Shown here: positions 54,523 to 63,459 of the stretch, in pieces
Position numbering within the stretch: position 1 is the stretch's first letter
Layout: the number at the start of each line of letters is the position of its first letter
NCBI GenBank assembly: GCA_046154645.1
Contig: JBJXDZ010000172.1
Location: 17,056 to 81,055 of the forward strand
Reading direction: 5' to 3'
From: Ga0077555 sp046154645
GTDB lineage: Bacteria > Pseudomonadota > Alphaproteobacteria > Rhizobiales > Hyphomicrobiaceae
Length of the DNA: 64,000 bases
The notes under the pieces: model-generated
What the model was told of the DNA's origin: nothing
The model's database searches: none
What the model saw: only the letters and a program-made list of their open reading frames with translations
Position numbers and translations under genes: made by a program

Positions 54523-55746
54523 TCAGTTACATTTCCAGTCTTCTACGCGAGGCGGTTTGCGAATACTGGACAGCTCCTCAACATCCAACGTCGCTTTAGG
54601 AACCGCGTTCAACAGCATGCCTGGCTCAAGCTGCCTAAGAGTATTCCTGGCAACCCGATGCAAGGCGTCTTCGTTCGCGCATTGATTTTGGTAAAGGCGG
54701 TGAGCGGTTATTTGAGAAGTCAAACTAGCTATTGCCGCACCGGTGTACCCCCAACCGCGCACGCTGGAACGTTTGTCGAATTTTTTGGATCTGAACCGGT
54801 TCAGCAGACGAACGATATCGTATTGCTGCCGATTGGCCGCGCCGTTATTGCAATATTGACGACCTTCCGAATTATCCTCTCCCGACAGGCGAACCGGGGA
54901 TCCTGTAACGCCAAGCGCCGCCAGCAAACACGAATGAAATATTCGATGCGAACGATCTTCGTATCGCTTATTTATGCACGCAATTATCGGCTTATCATTT
55001 CTCAAATTCGGAGAGCACGCATGCTCCACTACCACACTTCCTGCCAGCCAAAACTTTAACCCTAAACGGCTCTCCATAAAAAAGGCGGCGGCAGGAGTGC
55101 CGCAAGTCCCGGTAAAATTCACGTCGCTCGGATTATAATCTTCTGAGTAGCCGTCAACGACGAAGCCATCCCGCTGAAGTGAAAGGAACAGCTCCTCCTG
55201 CACCATTCGTTGTGGTGAAAACACGATATGGCACTCTGCTGGATCGATAGCGCCCAATGAGGACGTCATTCGCATCAGGCTGCTGTCTTGACCAACGATA
55301 ATCGTATCTTTTGTTGAGCGTTCCATTAGTGCTTCAAACGATAGCAATCCAGATTTTGCTGCCAAATTGAAGTCGATGACTTGTCTGCCGCGGGCCCTAT
55401 GCCAGCGCGGGTCCAGCGTGGGATAAATAATCACGATATTATTACCCGTAAGTGCGCCAACGCGTAACGCGACGCGGCGAAGCAGGCTGATGTTATCAAT
55501 GCCTCCAAATTGACTGCTGGGTATCGAACTAAAGAATTCAACGGCGGGTCGAATGACTATGCTTCGCTTCGGCCATTTGCGCACGATCAATCTGCCTTCG
55601 GCATCCTGATCCGTCAGAAGAACGTGAGCAAGTGTTGATCCTGGATTTTGGCCCTGCCCCTGGGCTCTGGAAGGCCAGAGGTTGGCGACCAGAATCAAAG
55701 CCAACCAAGTTAGAAGATATAGCGCTGTTTTTCTCTTACTTGCCAT
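54523..55746 (-). CDS. Unknown secreted protein, A/T-richer than neighbours
   Basis: The 407-residue protein has a signal peptide (KTALYLLTWLALILVANLW to about SRAQ) and no later membrane segment. I do not recognise a family with confidence. The FHSCLLAALGVTG and NRQQYDIVRLLNRFRSKKF segments are faintly like the DUF2927 family of putative secreted metalloproteins, and several cysteines could form disulfides. Its codons are visibly richer in A and T than the surrounding genes, and it sits beside the toxin-antitoxin pair, so it may have been acquired by transfer. Plus-strand frames here do not look coding. Confidence 0.6.
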   Translation of the reverse strand: MASKRKTALYLLTWLALILVANLWPSRAQGQGQNPGSTLAHVLLTDQDAEGRLIVRKWPKRSIVIRPAVEFFSSIPSSQFGGIDNISLLRRVALRVGALTGNNIVIIYPTLDPRWHRARGRQVIDFNLAAKSGLLSFEALMERSTKDTIIVGQDSSLMRMTSSLGAIDPAECHIVFSPQRMVQEELFLSLQRDGFVVDGYSEDYNPSDVNFTGTCGTPAAAFFMESRLGLKFWLAGSVVVEHACSPNLRNDKPIIACINKRYEDRSHRIFHSCLLAALGVTGSPVRLSGEDNSEGRQYCNNGAANRQQYDIVRLLNRFRSKKFDKRSSVRGWGYTGAAIASLTSQITAHRLYQNQCANEDALHRVARNTLRQLEPGMLLNAVPKATLDVEELSSIRKPPRVEDWKCN

Positions 55747-55956
55747 TTGACGTTTTACTTCCACATGTGGCCATTGAGGGTCTGGTAGGTCATTTCGCAC
55801 GTCATGCGAGATTACTGTTCGAGGCTGTCACGTTGCGGAACAATATGTCAACGTTTACAGTCGAGCGCCCGCCCCGCCCCACGCGCTCGGCGATTGACGC
55901 CGACGCCGAGATCGGCCAAGCCGTTGCCTATCCCCCATGACATGAGGACATTCGCC

Positions 55957-56748
55957 ATGAGCACCGCCTTCGATCCGGGCCCCGCCGCCCGCCTCATCGC
56001 CGAAGCCCAGAACGCCAAGACACTGCTGAAGGAGATCCCCGAGGGCCAGCGCCCGAAGACATTGGCCGAAGGCTACACCGTCCAGGATCTGGTGGCAGCC
56101 CAGTGCGGCCAGTCCGGCGGTGTCAAGGACAAGCTCGCCGGCTGGAAGATCGGCCTTGGTTCGGCCAACGCCATGAAGGGCGCCAACCTGACGCGCCCCG
56201 TCTTCGGCCGCATGTTCGAAAGCCGCCTGTTTGACAGCGGCGATACGGTGACCGTGCCGGCAAGTCCCGCGGCACTGATAGAGATCGAGATCGCCTTCGC
56301 CATCGCCCGCGATGTGGCCCCGACCGAGAACATCGCCAACCCGCTCGATGTCGTCTCGCGTGGCTTCATCGTGTCGGAGATCGTGTTCTCGCGCTTCGCC
56401 GATCGCAAGACCGTGGGCCTGCCGAGCTTCACCGGCGACAGCGTCGGCTTCCATGCCCTGGTCGTTGGCCATGAGATCAATCCAGCCGAGATCCCCAACA
56501 TCGTGCGCACCCTGGTCGTGCAGCAAGACGGCAAGGAAGTCTGCCGCGCCGCAACCGGCGATGACTCGCTTGATCCCGTGATCATGCTGGGCCATCTCCT
56601 GGCGCATGCCCGCGAGCGGGGCCTGACCCTCAAGAAGGGCGATCTGGTCACCACGGGCTCCGTGTCGAAGCCGTTCGAGGCCACCAGCCCGGCGAGCTTC
56701 TCCGTGCGCGCCGAGGGCGTCGAGCTGGACTACGCCATCAAGCCTTGA
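55957..56748 (+). CDS. 2-keto-4-pentenoate hydratase-like enzyme
   Basis: The 263-residue protein fits the MhpD/fumarylacetoacetate hydrolase superfamily: GYTVQDLVAAQCGQSGGVKDKLAGWKIGLGS, ALIEIEIAFAIARD with the metal-binding Glu pair, and LVTTGSVSKPF near the end. The enzyme hydrates 2-oxopent-4-enoates in aromatic meta-cleavage pathways. No partner aldolase or dioxygenase is adjacent, so the substrate is uncertain. GAGGA lies about 9 bases before the ATG. Confidence 0.85.
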   Translation: MSTAFDPGPAARLIAEAQNAKTLLKEIPEGQRPKTLAEGYTVQDLVAAQCGQSGGVKDKLAGWKIGLGSANAMKGANLTRPVFGRMFESRLFDSGDTVTVPASPAALIEIEIAFAIARDVAPTENIANPLDVVSRGFIVSEIVFSRFADRKTVGLPSFTGDSVGFHALVVGHEINPAEIPNIVRTLVVQQDGKEVCRAATGDDSLDPVIMLGHLLAHARERGLTLKKGDLVTTGSVSKPFEATSPASFSVRAEGVELDYAIKP

Positions 56749-56885
56749 ACTGATGGCTGCTGCGAACCGGTCGAGCGCGACGCGGGCCTCGGGATGATGA
56801 CGTTCCGGGCCACGCCGCGCGCAACAAAAGTTGCCTTCGCCGCCCGCCTGCCGTATCCAATTCCGCACGACCCGCCCGTCGCCAC

Positions 56886-56962
56886 GGCCCCGTAGCTCAA
56901 CCGGATAGAGCACCTGCCTTCTAAGCAGGATGTTGCGTGTTCGAGTCACGCCGGGGTCGCCA
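56886..56962 (+). tRNA. tRNA-Arg (anticodon UCU)
   Basis: A full cloverleaf is visible: acceptor stem GGCCCCG/CGGGGTC with one G-U pair, anticodon stem CCTGC/GCAGG with the loop CTTCTAA (anticodon TCT), T arm GCGTG-TTCGAGT-CACGC, and an encoded CCA end. It reads AGA codons. Confidence 0.95.
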
Positions 56963-57087
56963 GTGTCTTCCGCGTGTCATGCGGTTTTTGGAGGACGGCG
57001 GAGGCGTGGTGGCTTGTCGGCGCAGCCAAAGCCGGGGATGATCGCGACCGGCGCCAGCGAACCGCAACAAGCCCCGAGAGGACCCCC

Positions 57088-57870
57088 ATGTCGAGCGAAG
57101 TCATCGTCACCCGCGACGGCGGCGTGCAGGCCGTCCGCATCAATCGCCCCGAGAAAAAGAACGCGCTGACACGGGCCATGTACGACGCCATGACATCGGC
57201 GCTGACCGAGGCCGACGCCAACCCGGATGTGGCGGTGCACTTGCTGCTGGGCTCGGGCGGCGTGTTTACTGCTGGCAACGACATCTCAGACTTTGCCAAA
57301 CGCGCTACCGATCTCAACGCCCGCGGCGGTGCCTCGAGCCTCATCTCGACGCTGCCGACCCTGCAGAAGCCGATCGTGGCAGCCGTCGACGGTCTTGCCA
57401 TCGGCGTTGGCGTCACCATGCTGTTCCACTGCGATATCGTCTATGCCAGCCCGACCGCCTCGTTCCGCACGCCGTTCCTGGATCTGGGGCTGGTCATGGA
57501 GGCGGGATCGAGCCTCATGGCACCGCGCATCATGGGGCATCAGAAGGCGTTTGAGCTGCTGTGCCTCGGCGAAGCCTATACACCCGAGATGGCCATGGCC
57601 GCTGGCTTCGTCAATCGCATCGTGCCGGCCGCCGCCCTCGAAGCCGAGGCGATGAAGGTGGCGCAGCGGCTGGCGGCCAAGCCGCCCAAGGCGCTGGCGG
57701 CGGCCCGCAAACTCCTCAAAGGGGTCACCCCTGACGAAGCCCTGGAGCGCATCAAGCAGGAAGGCGTCGTATTTGCGGCCCTGATGCAGTCCGACGAGGC
57801 CAAGGAAGCCTTTGCCGCCTTCCTCGAGAAGCGCAAACCCGACTTCGCCAAATTGCGCCGGAAGGGGTAG
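57088..57870 (+). CDS. Enoyl-CoA hydratase/isomerase family protein
   Basis: The 260-residue protein has the crotonase motifs: INRPEKKNALTRAMYDAM, the oxyanion-hole FTAGNDISDF, and KPIVAAVDGLAIGVGVTM. The LGLVMEAGSSLMAPRIMG segment, with a Glu in the PEG-like position, is typical of isomerase-like members. It probably acts in fatty- or aromatic-acyl-CoA degradation. GAGAGGA lies 5 bases before this ATG; the longer frame overlaps the tRNA region. Confidence 0.88.
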   Translation: MSSEVIVTRDGGVQAVRINRPEKKNALTRAMYDAMTSALTEADANPDVAVHLLLGSGGVFTAGNDISDFAKRATDLNARGGASSLISTLPTLQKPIVAAVDGLAIGVGVTMLFHCDIVYASPTASFRTPFLDLGLVMEAGSSLMAPRIMGHQKAFELLCLGEAYTPEMAMAAGFVNRIVPAAALEAEAMKVAQRLAAKPPKALAAARKLLKGVTPDEALERIKQEGVVFAALMQSDEAKEAFAAFLEKRKPDFAKLRRKG

Positions 57871-57888
57871 CTGCAGCCATCCGCCCCG

Positions 57889-58296
57889 TCACAGGCGCCG
57901 CGGAGAGAAGTGACGGATGCCCCACGCCAGCAGCAACCCAACGATGTTGAGGCCGTATTGGCCGTAGCTGGTGATTTGATTGTTGACCTTGGTCTCGTGG
58001 TTGACGCCGAGGTTGGCGACCAGCGCCTGCACGTTCGGCGAGCCGTCCGGCGACCAAGCGAAGATCGGGATCTGGATAATGGCCCACACCAGTGCCAGGC
58101 GCCAACCGTCGATGGTGCCAATGGTCTTCTCGGTAACAAGCAGCAGCGCACCCAGCAGTCCCAGACCGGCGACCAGCGAGCGGCCGAGTTGCGGCAGCTT
58201 GCTGGCCAAGGCGCCTAGCCCGTCGAGAGCCAGCGTCCACACGGCAATGGCGGCGACGAGGGCTGCCAGAAGCAGTCGAGTTTGTGCTTGCGACAT
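57889..58296 (-). CDS. Small membrane protein
   Basis: The 135-residue product has about three or four hydrophobic segments, including LLLAALVAAIAVWTLALDGLG, LVAGLGLLGALLLVTEKTIG, RLALVWAIIQIPIFAW and YGLNIVGLLLAWGIRHFSP. I do not recognise the family. GGAGGAA precedes the ATG. It ends near the convergent enoyl-CoA hydratase gene and is divergent from the next gene. Confidence 0.65.
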   Translation of the reverse strand: MSQAQTRLLLAALVAAIAVWTLALDGLGALASKLPQLGRSLVAGLGLLGALLLVTEKTIGTIDGWRLALVWAIIQIPIFAWSPDGSPNVQALVANLGVNHETKVNNQITSYGQYGLNIVGLLLAWGIRHFSPRRL

Positions 58297-58450
58297 CGCT
58301 GGATTCCTCCGGTAAAATAGCTGGTAAGTGTGCCACGCCTTGGAGTCGGCCGCGAGGACGCCACAAGCCGAAGCTTAATGTGTCCGCCCGCCGGAGCGTC
58401 GCCAGGACGTCGCCAGAACAACGATCCGGAACTGCCGGGGAAGACGAGAC

Positions 58451-59956
58451 ATGCTTGCGCGCCTGCTGCTGATGTTTGGGCTGCTGCTCGTGCCGGTATC
58501 GACGGCCGCTGCCGCCGGTTGGCTCGACGCCGTGCGCCAGCGCCTCGCCGGCCAGCAACCGAGCCCCGTGGTCACGCTCGATGCCGTCGCCGCCCACATC
58601 AAGTCGCTGCCCGCTGGCAATGAGCTGGTGTTGGCAGGCGAGGCCGGTGCCGACGGGCATTGGCGGCTGGTCAATCGCGCCGGCGAGACGTTCAGCGCCG
58701 CTACGCCCGACGAATTGACCCGCGCCTTCGCCACGCTGTTGCCAAGCGTGCCACAGGCGAAAGCCGGCCGCATCGTGGTCTATGTCACCGACGAGAGCGT
58801 GTTTCGCTATCCGGCCGCCCTGGCGCAGATGCCGGCGGGCACCTGGCTGATGCTGCGCACGGCCGACGGCGATTATCGCATCATCCAAAATGCGCAAGGG
58901 CCCGCGCGGTGGCTGCTGGCCGAACTGCGTCCCGCCACGGCGAAGCCCCCCGGGGGCGGGCTCTTCCTCGAGATCTCCGATCGCGCCAGCTTCGATGCCG
59001 CCCGCCGCCATCTCGCCCGCCGGCTCGATGCCCACCGCGTGCGCGTGCTGGCGCTGGAGCCGGGCGCCAAGGCCCCGGCCAAGACGCCGAACGCGGCACC
59101 CAAGGACGCAAGCCACCCATCGCTGGTGATCCATGCCATCGATCCCGACGACCTGCGGCATGGCATGTGGACGTTCAAGGGCCAGACTGTCGTCATGTTC
59201 GGGCGCCGGGATGGCGAGCGCCTCGTCTATCAGCCGGCAAGCGGATCGGAACGCAGCCTACTCGTGCGTGACTACGCCGCCGCTGCCGCCGCCAACGATG
59301 TCGACCTGCTGATCCTGCATGCGGCCAACGCGCGCCAACCGGGAACCCGCAACTGGCTTTGGCTCAAAACGGGCGTACAGGGCCTTGAACCAAGTCTCGC
59401 GGCGCCAACACTGGGCGATGCGCTGGTCGAGCTTGTCGGTGACAGCGGCGGCATCCAGGTGGCGCTGAAACCGGTTGGAGGCAACCAGGATCATCTCGTC
59501 ATCATGCCCGCCTACAGCGTTCGCGGCCGGCCCTCGACGTCGATCATCGATGTTGTCGGGGAACTGGTCGGCGGGGTGACGGGCGTGGCGCAGGCCTCCC
59601 GCCTCGAGGGCCATCTGGTCAGCGACGGGAGGCGCACGGAGCTGGCTGCCCGCATCATCCCGGGCATTCCGGCCACCCCGCAGCTGGGCTTTCTCGCCGC
59701 CCTGCTGGTGGGGCTGCCGGGCTTCGCGCAGCTGCGCCGCTGGTGGGCTCTGGTCTGGCCCCCGGAGGCGCGCACCGAATATGGCGCAGTCGCCGGCTAT
59801 GTGGCCGCCAAAGCCGTGCGCGAGACGCTGTTCACGCTGCTGTTCATGCCGCTGCTCGGCATCTGGGCGACGCTCTGGCAGCTGGCCCGTCTCATTGTGC
59901 CCAGACGGCAGGCCGGTCCCGACATGGCCAGCGTGGCGGGCAGGGCAGCTCCGTGA
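58451..59956 (+). CDS. Membrane-anchored secreted protein of unknown function
   Basis: The 501-residue protein has a signal peptide ending near AAAAG and two hydrophobic segments near the C-terminus (LGFLAALLVGLPGFAQ and LFTLLFMPLLGIWATLWQ). The intervening 350 residues are probably periplasmic and show no familiar catalytic motif. I do not assign a family. It is divergent from the small membrane protein gene. Confidence 0.6.
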   Translation: MLARLLLMFGLLLVPVSTAAAAGWLDAVRQRLAGQQPSPVVTLDAVAAHIKSLPAGNELVLAGEAGADGHWRLVNRAGETFSAATPDELTRAFATLLPSVPQAKAGRIVVYVTDESVFRYPAALAQMPAGTWLMLRTADGDYRIIQNAQGPARWLLAELRPATAKPPGGGLFLEISDRASFDAARRHLARRLDAHRVRVLALEPGAKAPAKTPNAAPKDASHPSLVIHAIDPDDLRHGMWTFKGQTVVMFGRRDGERLVYQPASGSERSLLVRDYAAAAAANDVDLLILHAANARQPGTRNWLWLKTGVQGLEPSLAAPTLGDALVELVGDSGGIQVALKPVGGNQDHLVIMPAYSVRGRPSTSIIDVVGELVGGVTGVAQASRLEGHLVSDGRRTELAARIIPGIPATPQLGFLAALLVGLPGFAQLRRWWALVWPPEARTEYGAVAGYVAAKAVRETLFTLLFMPLLGIWATLWQLARLIVPRRQAGPDMASVAGRAAP

Positions 59957-60067
59957 AAAAAGCGTTGATCACGGCAGCGAATGAGGCTCGTCCCCGGCGG
60001 CGTGCCTTGCTAGGCTCAGCCCCAGTCGTGCTACGCCCGTCAATGGCAGCCCCTGGAGGAAGTCCTC

Positions 60068-60862
60068 ATGCAACTCAAAGTCTCGCCCGTCACCCGTAGC
60101 GAATGCAGCCCCGAGGAGTGGCAGGCCCGCGTCGATCTCGCCGCCGCCCATCGCCTTGCCTACATGCACGGCTTCCACGAGGGCATTTTCAACCATCTGA
60201 CGCTGCGGGTTCCCGGCCGCGAGGACCGCTATTACCAGATCCCGTTCGGCATGCATTGGGCGGAGGTCTCGGCCTCGAGCTTCATGGAGGTCGGCTTCGA
60301 CGGCAAGCTCAAGCGTGGCTCCGGCGATATCGAGCGCTCGGCCTATGCCATCCACATGCCGATGCACCGCGCCAAGCCGAAGCAGTGCGCCGCCGTGTTC
60401 CACACCCACATGCCGTTCGCCAGCGCCCTGACCCGCCTCGAGGATCCCCGCATCAAGGAGATCGGCCAGACCGAGGTGATCCTGATGGACAAGATCGCCT
60501 ACGACGAGCATTACGACGGCCCGGCCTGGGAGCCGACGGAAGGCGATCGCCTGGCCAAGGTGCTGGGTGACAAGACGATCCTGTTCATGGCCAACCACGG
60601 CGTGACGACTGTTGGCGCCACGGTCGCTGAGGCCTATGACCGTCTCTACTACGTCGAGCGCGTGGCGCAGGTGCAGATCTACGCCATGTGGACGGGCCAG
60701 CGCCTGAAGCAGCTTCCCGGCGACATCGTTGCTAAGACCAAGGTGCCGCGTGATGCCGAGATGAGCCCGGGCATGCCGAAGTACGATCCGCCACCCGCCA
60801 TCCGCCACTTCGAGGCCCTGAAGCGCATCCTCGACAAGAAAGAGCCGGATTATAAGGATTGA
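60068..60862 (+). CDS. Class II aldolase/adducin family protein
   Basis: The 264-residue protein has the fuculose-aldolase-like zinc site: His112 and His114 in FHTHMPF and a later His in ANHGV. The N-terminal helix HRLAYMHGFHEGIFNHLTLRVPG is also typical. It may cleave or epimerise a sugar phosphate or a related hydroxyacid, but no partner genes show which. GGAGGA precedes the ATG. Confidence 0.88.
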   Translation: MQLKVSPVTRSECSPEEWQARVDLAAAHRLAYMHGFHEGIFNHLTLRVPGREDRYYQIPFGMHWAEVSASSFMEVGFDGKLKRGSGDIERSAYAIHMPMHRAKPKQCAAVFHTHMPFASALTRLEDPRIKEIGQTEVILMDKIAYDEHYDGPAWEPTEGDRLAKVLGDKTILFMANHGVTTVGATVAEAYDRLYYVERVAQVQIYAMWTGQRLKQLPGDIVAKTKVPRDAEMSPGMPKYDPPPAIRHFEALKRILDKKEPDYKD

Positions 60863-61040
60863 GAAGATCTGGTGACGCCGGGCGCGCATCTGCCGCGTCC
60901 GGCCAATACCTTGCGCGACCTGGAACGTGGCCGCAGCTGAGCCGGCTGCGGTCACGCTTGCATTGGGAATGGGTGGGCAGGTGCGGGAGAAATGGTGGCC
61001 TCCGCTGCTTTGCCCGTTGAAATGGGGCCAAGTTCGAAAG

Positions 61041-61130
61041 AGGTGCGGCGGTCTTGTCTCTTTTCCCCGTTGCCTGCGCGCGAACGGGGAGAAGGTTAGC
61101 CCCGGACACTTGATCCGGGGGAGCGGCGGC
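61041..61130. repeat. Palindromic repeat, copy 1
   Basis: A 90-bp GC-rich element with two hairpins: CCCCGT...ACGGGG and CCCCGGACACTTGATCCGGGG. A 40-bp core (61084-61123) is repeated exactly in inverse orientation at 62205-62244. It fills most of the 387-bp gap after the aldolase gene; nothing else is seen there. Confidence 0.8.
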
Positions 61131-61249
61131 GAAACGGAGTCGGAACACGGCGAGATGGTTCAAGTGCTGTCGGTCAAGAACGAGCCGCTGGAGCCCTCTC
61201 GACACGGATGCTCGTGGTTCTTCAGCAGACAACATCGGAACACATTCAG

Positions 61250-62002
61250 TCATTTGAGCCCGGCAGCGGCGAGGCGCCGCTTCGTGTCTTGCGTAGTTAG
61301 ATAGGCAATCAGTGCATCCGTCGCGCCGCGATCGCTCGAGGCTGATAGAGGCACTGCGAAAAGTTCGAGCCGCGACTGGAACTCCGGAGGTAGTTCGCCG
61401 AGCGACTGCAAGCGATTGTCTTCGAGGACAAGCGGTGTCGTTCCAACTGCAATTTCTGCTGCGTTCGAGTTGGCCACGCGATCGAAAACTTCGCTTGGTC
61501 CGAGACGCACGATCTTTTCGCCGATTGCTTGCGAAAGTGACAGCCTCTCGATGACGGTAGCGAAGTAGTTGCCCGAGCCCACGTTGTTGAACACGACAGC
61601 GTCGGCCTTAAGCAGTGACGACCGCAACTCGTTGACGTTTGATACATCAAACACAGTTCCGCCCTTGCGGACGGCAAGCGAGAAGCCCGCTCCGCCGACC
61701 GACTTCGCATCTGCGACTTTGGCCTTCGCCGCTAATTGGAGTTCCTCTACATACCTCATCGGTATGATGACGGCGTCGGCGCGTTCGCCGTCTATGATGC
61801 GCTTGTTCAAAGCGGGCCCAGGCGCGAAAACAAAAGTTAGACGGTGACCTGTGCTGCGCTTGAACTCGTCCGCGACCAATACGATGGCCGGACGAGCGGG
61901 GCCGTCTACCAAGACGGCTAAGTCAGCGGCAATGGCCGGAGACCAAAACGCCGGGAAACTTGTAAGCGCCAGGAGAGATCGCACCGTAGCCACCGTAGCC
62001 AT
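61250..62002 (-). CDS. ModA-like periplasmic binding protein
   Basis: The 250-residue protein has a signal peptide ending near AIAAD and the fold of molybdate/tungstate-type binding proteins: LVDGPARPAIVLVADEFKRSTGHRLTF, ADAVIIP and FNNVGSGNYFATVIERL. The anion-binding residues of true ModA cannot be confirmed, and no modBC is adjacent. GGAGG lies 5 bases before this ATG. The gene is flanked on both sides by inverted copies of a palindromic repeat. Confidence 0.75.
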   Translation of the reverse strand: MATVATVRSLLALTSFPAFWSPAIAADLAVLVDGPARPAIVLVADEFKRSTGHRLTFVFAPGPALNKRIIDGERADAVIIPMRYVEELQLAAKAKVADAKSVGGAGFSLAVRKGGTVFDVSNVNELRSSLLKADAVVFNNVGSGNYFATVIERLSLSQAIGEKIVRLGPSEVFDRVANSNAAEIAVGTTPLVLEDNRLQSLGELPPEFQSRLELFAVPLSASSDRGATDALIAYLTTQDTKRRLAAAGLK

Positions 62003-62197
62003 CGTGGCCTCCATCAAACGATATCGGATCGTAAGCGGAAGTGGATCGAATGGGCAAGGGCCGCGCCCGCCTTGGTCGCTCAGGGTCAATGGCGTCGGAA
62101 GTCCTCCGTTGATCCTGCGCCGATGTCACAGCAGCTTGCCCCCGGAGAGCTGCCATCGTTCATCGTGGGGTGCTGGCGTGGGTTGCTGGCGCAAGCA

Positions 62198-62290
62198 GCC
62201 GCCCCTCCCCCGGATCAAGTGTCCGGGGCTAACCTTCTCCCCGTCGAGTGCAGAGCGTCGGGGAGGAGGGACGAGACCGTTGTACCGCCA
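62198..62290. repeat. Palindromic repeat, copy 2 (inverted)
   Basis: The second copy of the element at 61041-61130, in opposite orientation. The 40-bp core (62205-62244) matches exactly; the outer part diverges. It lies in the 378-bp gap between the ModA-like gene and the next gene. Confidence 0.8.
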
Positions 62291-62380
62291 CACATGGCAG
62301 ATCCTGCCGGCCTCCGTAGAAAGTGTTCGTGAACCTCAACGTGCCAAGTTTGGAGAACACTCCTTGCGTGGCAGCGAAAG

Positions 62381-62875
62381 ATGAATCGAAGCTTAATCCT
62401 TTTCGTTCTGCTCACTGTGGCGCTCATTGCCTTTCGCCTCGTCGGATCCTTGCCGCGCAGTGACAACGGTGTCATTTCGGCCTGGCTGGCAATTCCGAAA
62501 GGATCCAATGTTGTTTCTGCCAACTACGATCGACCAGACTTCGATTTTGCTGCAGGGCGTGGCAATGTTCGGCTTCGCTCGTCGTGGTCGGCGGCCGAGC
62601 TTGAGCAGTTTTTTCAAGCATGGCTCGAGCGGGAGGGGTTTGTCGCAATCGATGGCATGCACCGGGTGATCGTAACTGAAACGATGGTCAAGGCATTCGC
62701 CATGTATGCCTGTCACCGGTCAGAAGGACGATTTGTAAACATCGTGGGCTCCGAAGACACTGCATCGGCAACGAGCCAAAGCGGCGTTACCCTCGTCTAC
62801 TGGGAGACCAAAGATCTTGCCCTGGTACAGGATTTATTCGGCTTGAAAGCGGGCGAACGACCTTGCGATAACTGA
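62381..62875 (+). CDS. Unknown small exported or membrane-anchored protein
   Basis: The 164-residue product starts with a hydrophobic segment (SLILFVLLTVALIAFRLVG) that is a signal anchor or signal peptide. The rest is a small alpha/beta domain with WSAAELEQFFQAWLEREGFVAIDG and a pair of cysteines (YACHRSEG and ERPCDN). No family is recognised. A GAAAG site precedes the ATG. Confidence 0.6.
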   Translation: MNRSLILFVLLTVALIAFRLVGSLPRSDNGVISAWLAIPKGSNVVSANYDRPDFDFAAGRGNVRLRSSWSAAELEQFFQAWLEREGFVAIDGMHRVIVTETMVKAFAMYACHRSEGRFVNIVGSEDTASATSQSGVTLVYWETKDLALVQDLFGLKAGERPCDN

Positions 62876-62937
62876 GCTCGCAACAGCAGCGGGCTGTGCC
62901 GCACGAACGTCTGCTCCTTTTGGCCCGAGGAACTTTG

Positions 62938-63459
62938 TCACCTGAGGTTGATTTTAGATACCAGATTGGCGAGCAGAAAATCGGCTTCCTGTCTTGATCG
63001 AATTCTAAGTTTGTCCGCATTGAAGGCGTCGAATAATCGCTGATGCCCTGTGTAAGATGTCGGCGTATGGCGATCCCAATAGGCTTCGGCCCATTTGAGC
63101 AGCGCAGTGAAATCGGCTTCGGTCCCACCACGACGCTGACCGCGCGCGACCAATCCTTCTCTGCAAACGTCCCAAGGGATATCGAGCCAGATCAAAGCCG
63201 TTGCGCGTGGCATTGCGACTTCTGCAAGCCAGCCGTAGACACCATCGATGACCCACCGCTCAGTCTTCGCCAGATCGCCAACCTCCTGGCGAGCAACCCC
63301 TTCATCCTGCTTGGCTCCCGACCCATTGTCTTTCCAGTGGATCAAATCGAGATCGAAAACGGGTGCGTGAACCTGTGAACCAAGTGCTTCGGCAAGCCTG
63401 CTCTTGCCAGAGCCGCTGTTGCCGATGATCAAGGTGCGACGTTGGAGACCTTCGAGCAT
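62938..63459 (-). CDS. P-loop kinase-like protein (topology-modulation/AAA type)
   Basis: The 173-residue protein has Walker A GNSGSGKS at 14-21, then a DLDLIHWKD segment and WVIDGVYGWL, ALIWLDIPW and an Arg-rich lid (RGQRRGG). This matches small adenylate-kinase-like proteins such as FlaR-type topology modulators. The natural substrate is unknown. The start at MLEGLQRRTLIIGNSGSG is preferred; a longer frame passes through repeat-like DNA. Confidence 0.78.
   Translation of the reverse strand: MLEGLQRRTLIIGNSGSGKSRLAEALGSQVHAPVFDLDLIHWKDNGSGAKQDEGVARQEVGDLAKTERWVIDGVYGWLAEVAMPRATALIWLDIPWDVCREGLVARGQRRGGTEADFTALLKWAEAYWDRHTPTSYTGHQRLFDAFNADKLRIRSRQEADFLLANLVSKINLR

Noticed and set aside
54508..55059. 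Plus-strand frame at the start of the A/T-richer segment
   Set aside because: The minus-strand frame is longer and has a signal peptide; the plus frame has no motif.
57752..59161. Long minus-strand frame spanning an enoyl-CoA hydratase end and a membrane protein
   Set aside because: It crosses two well-supported genes in other frames and reads as low-complexity.
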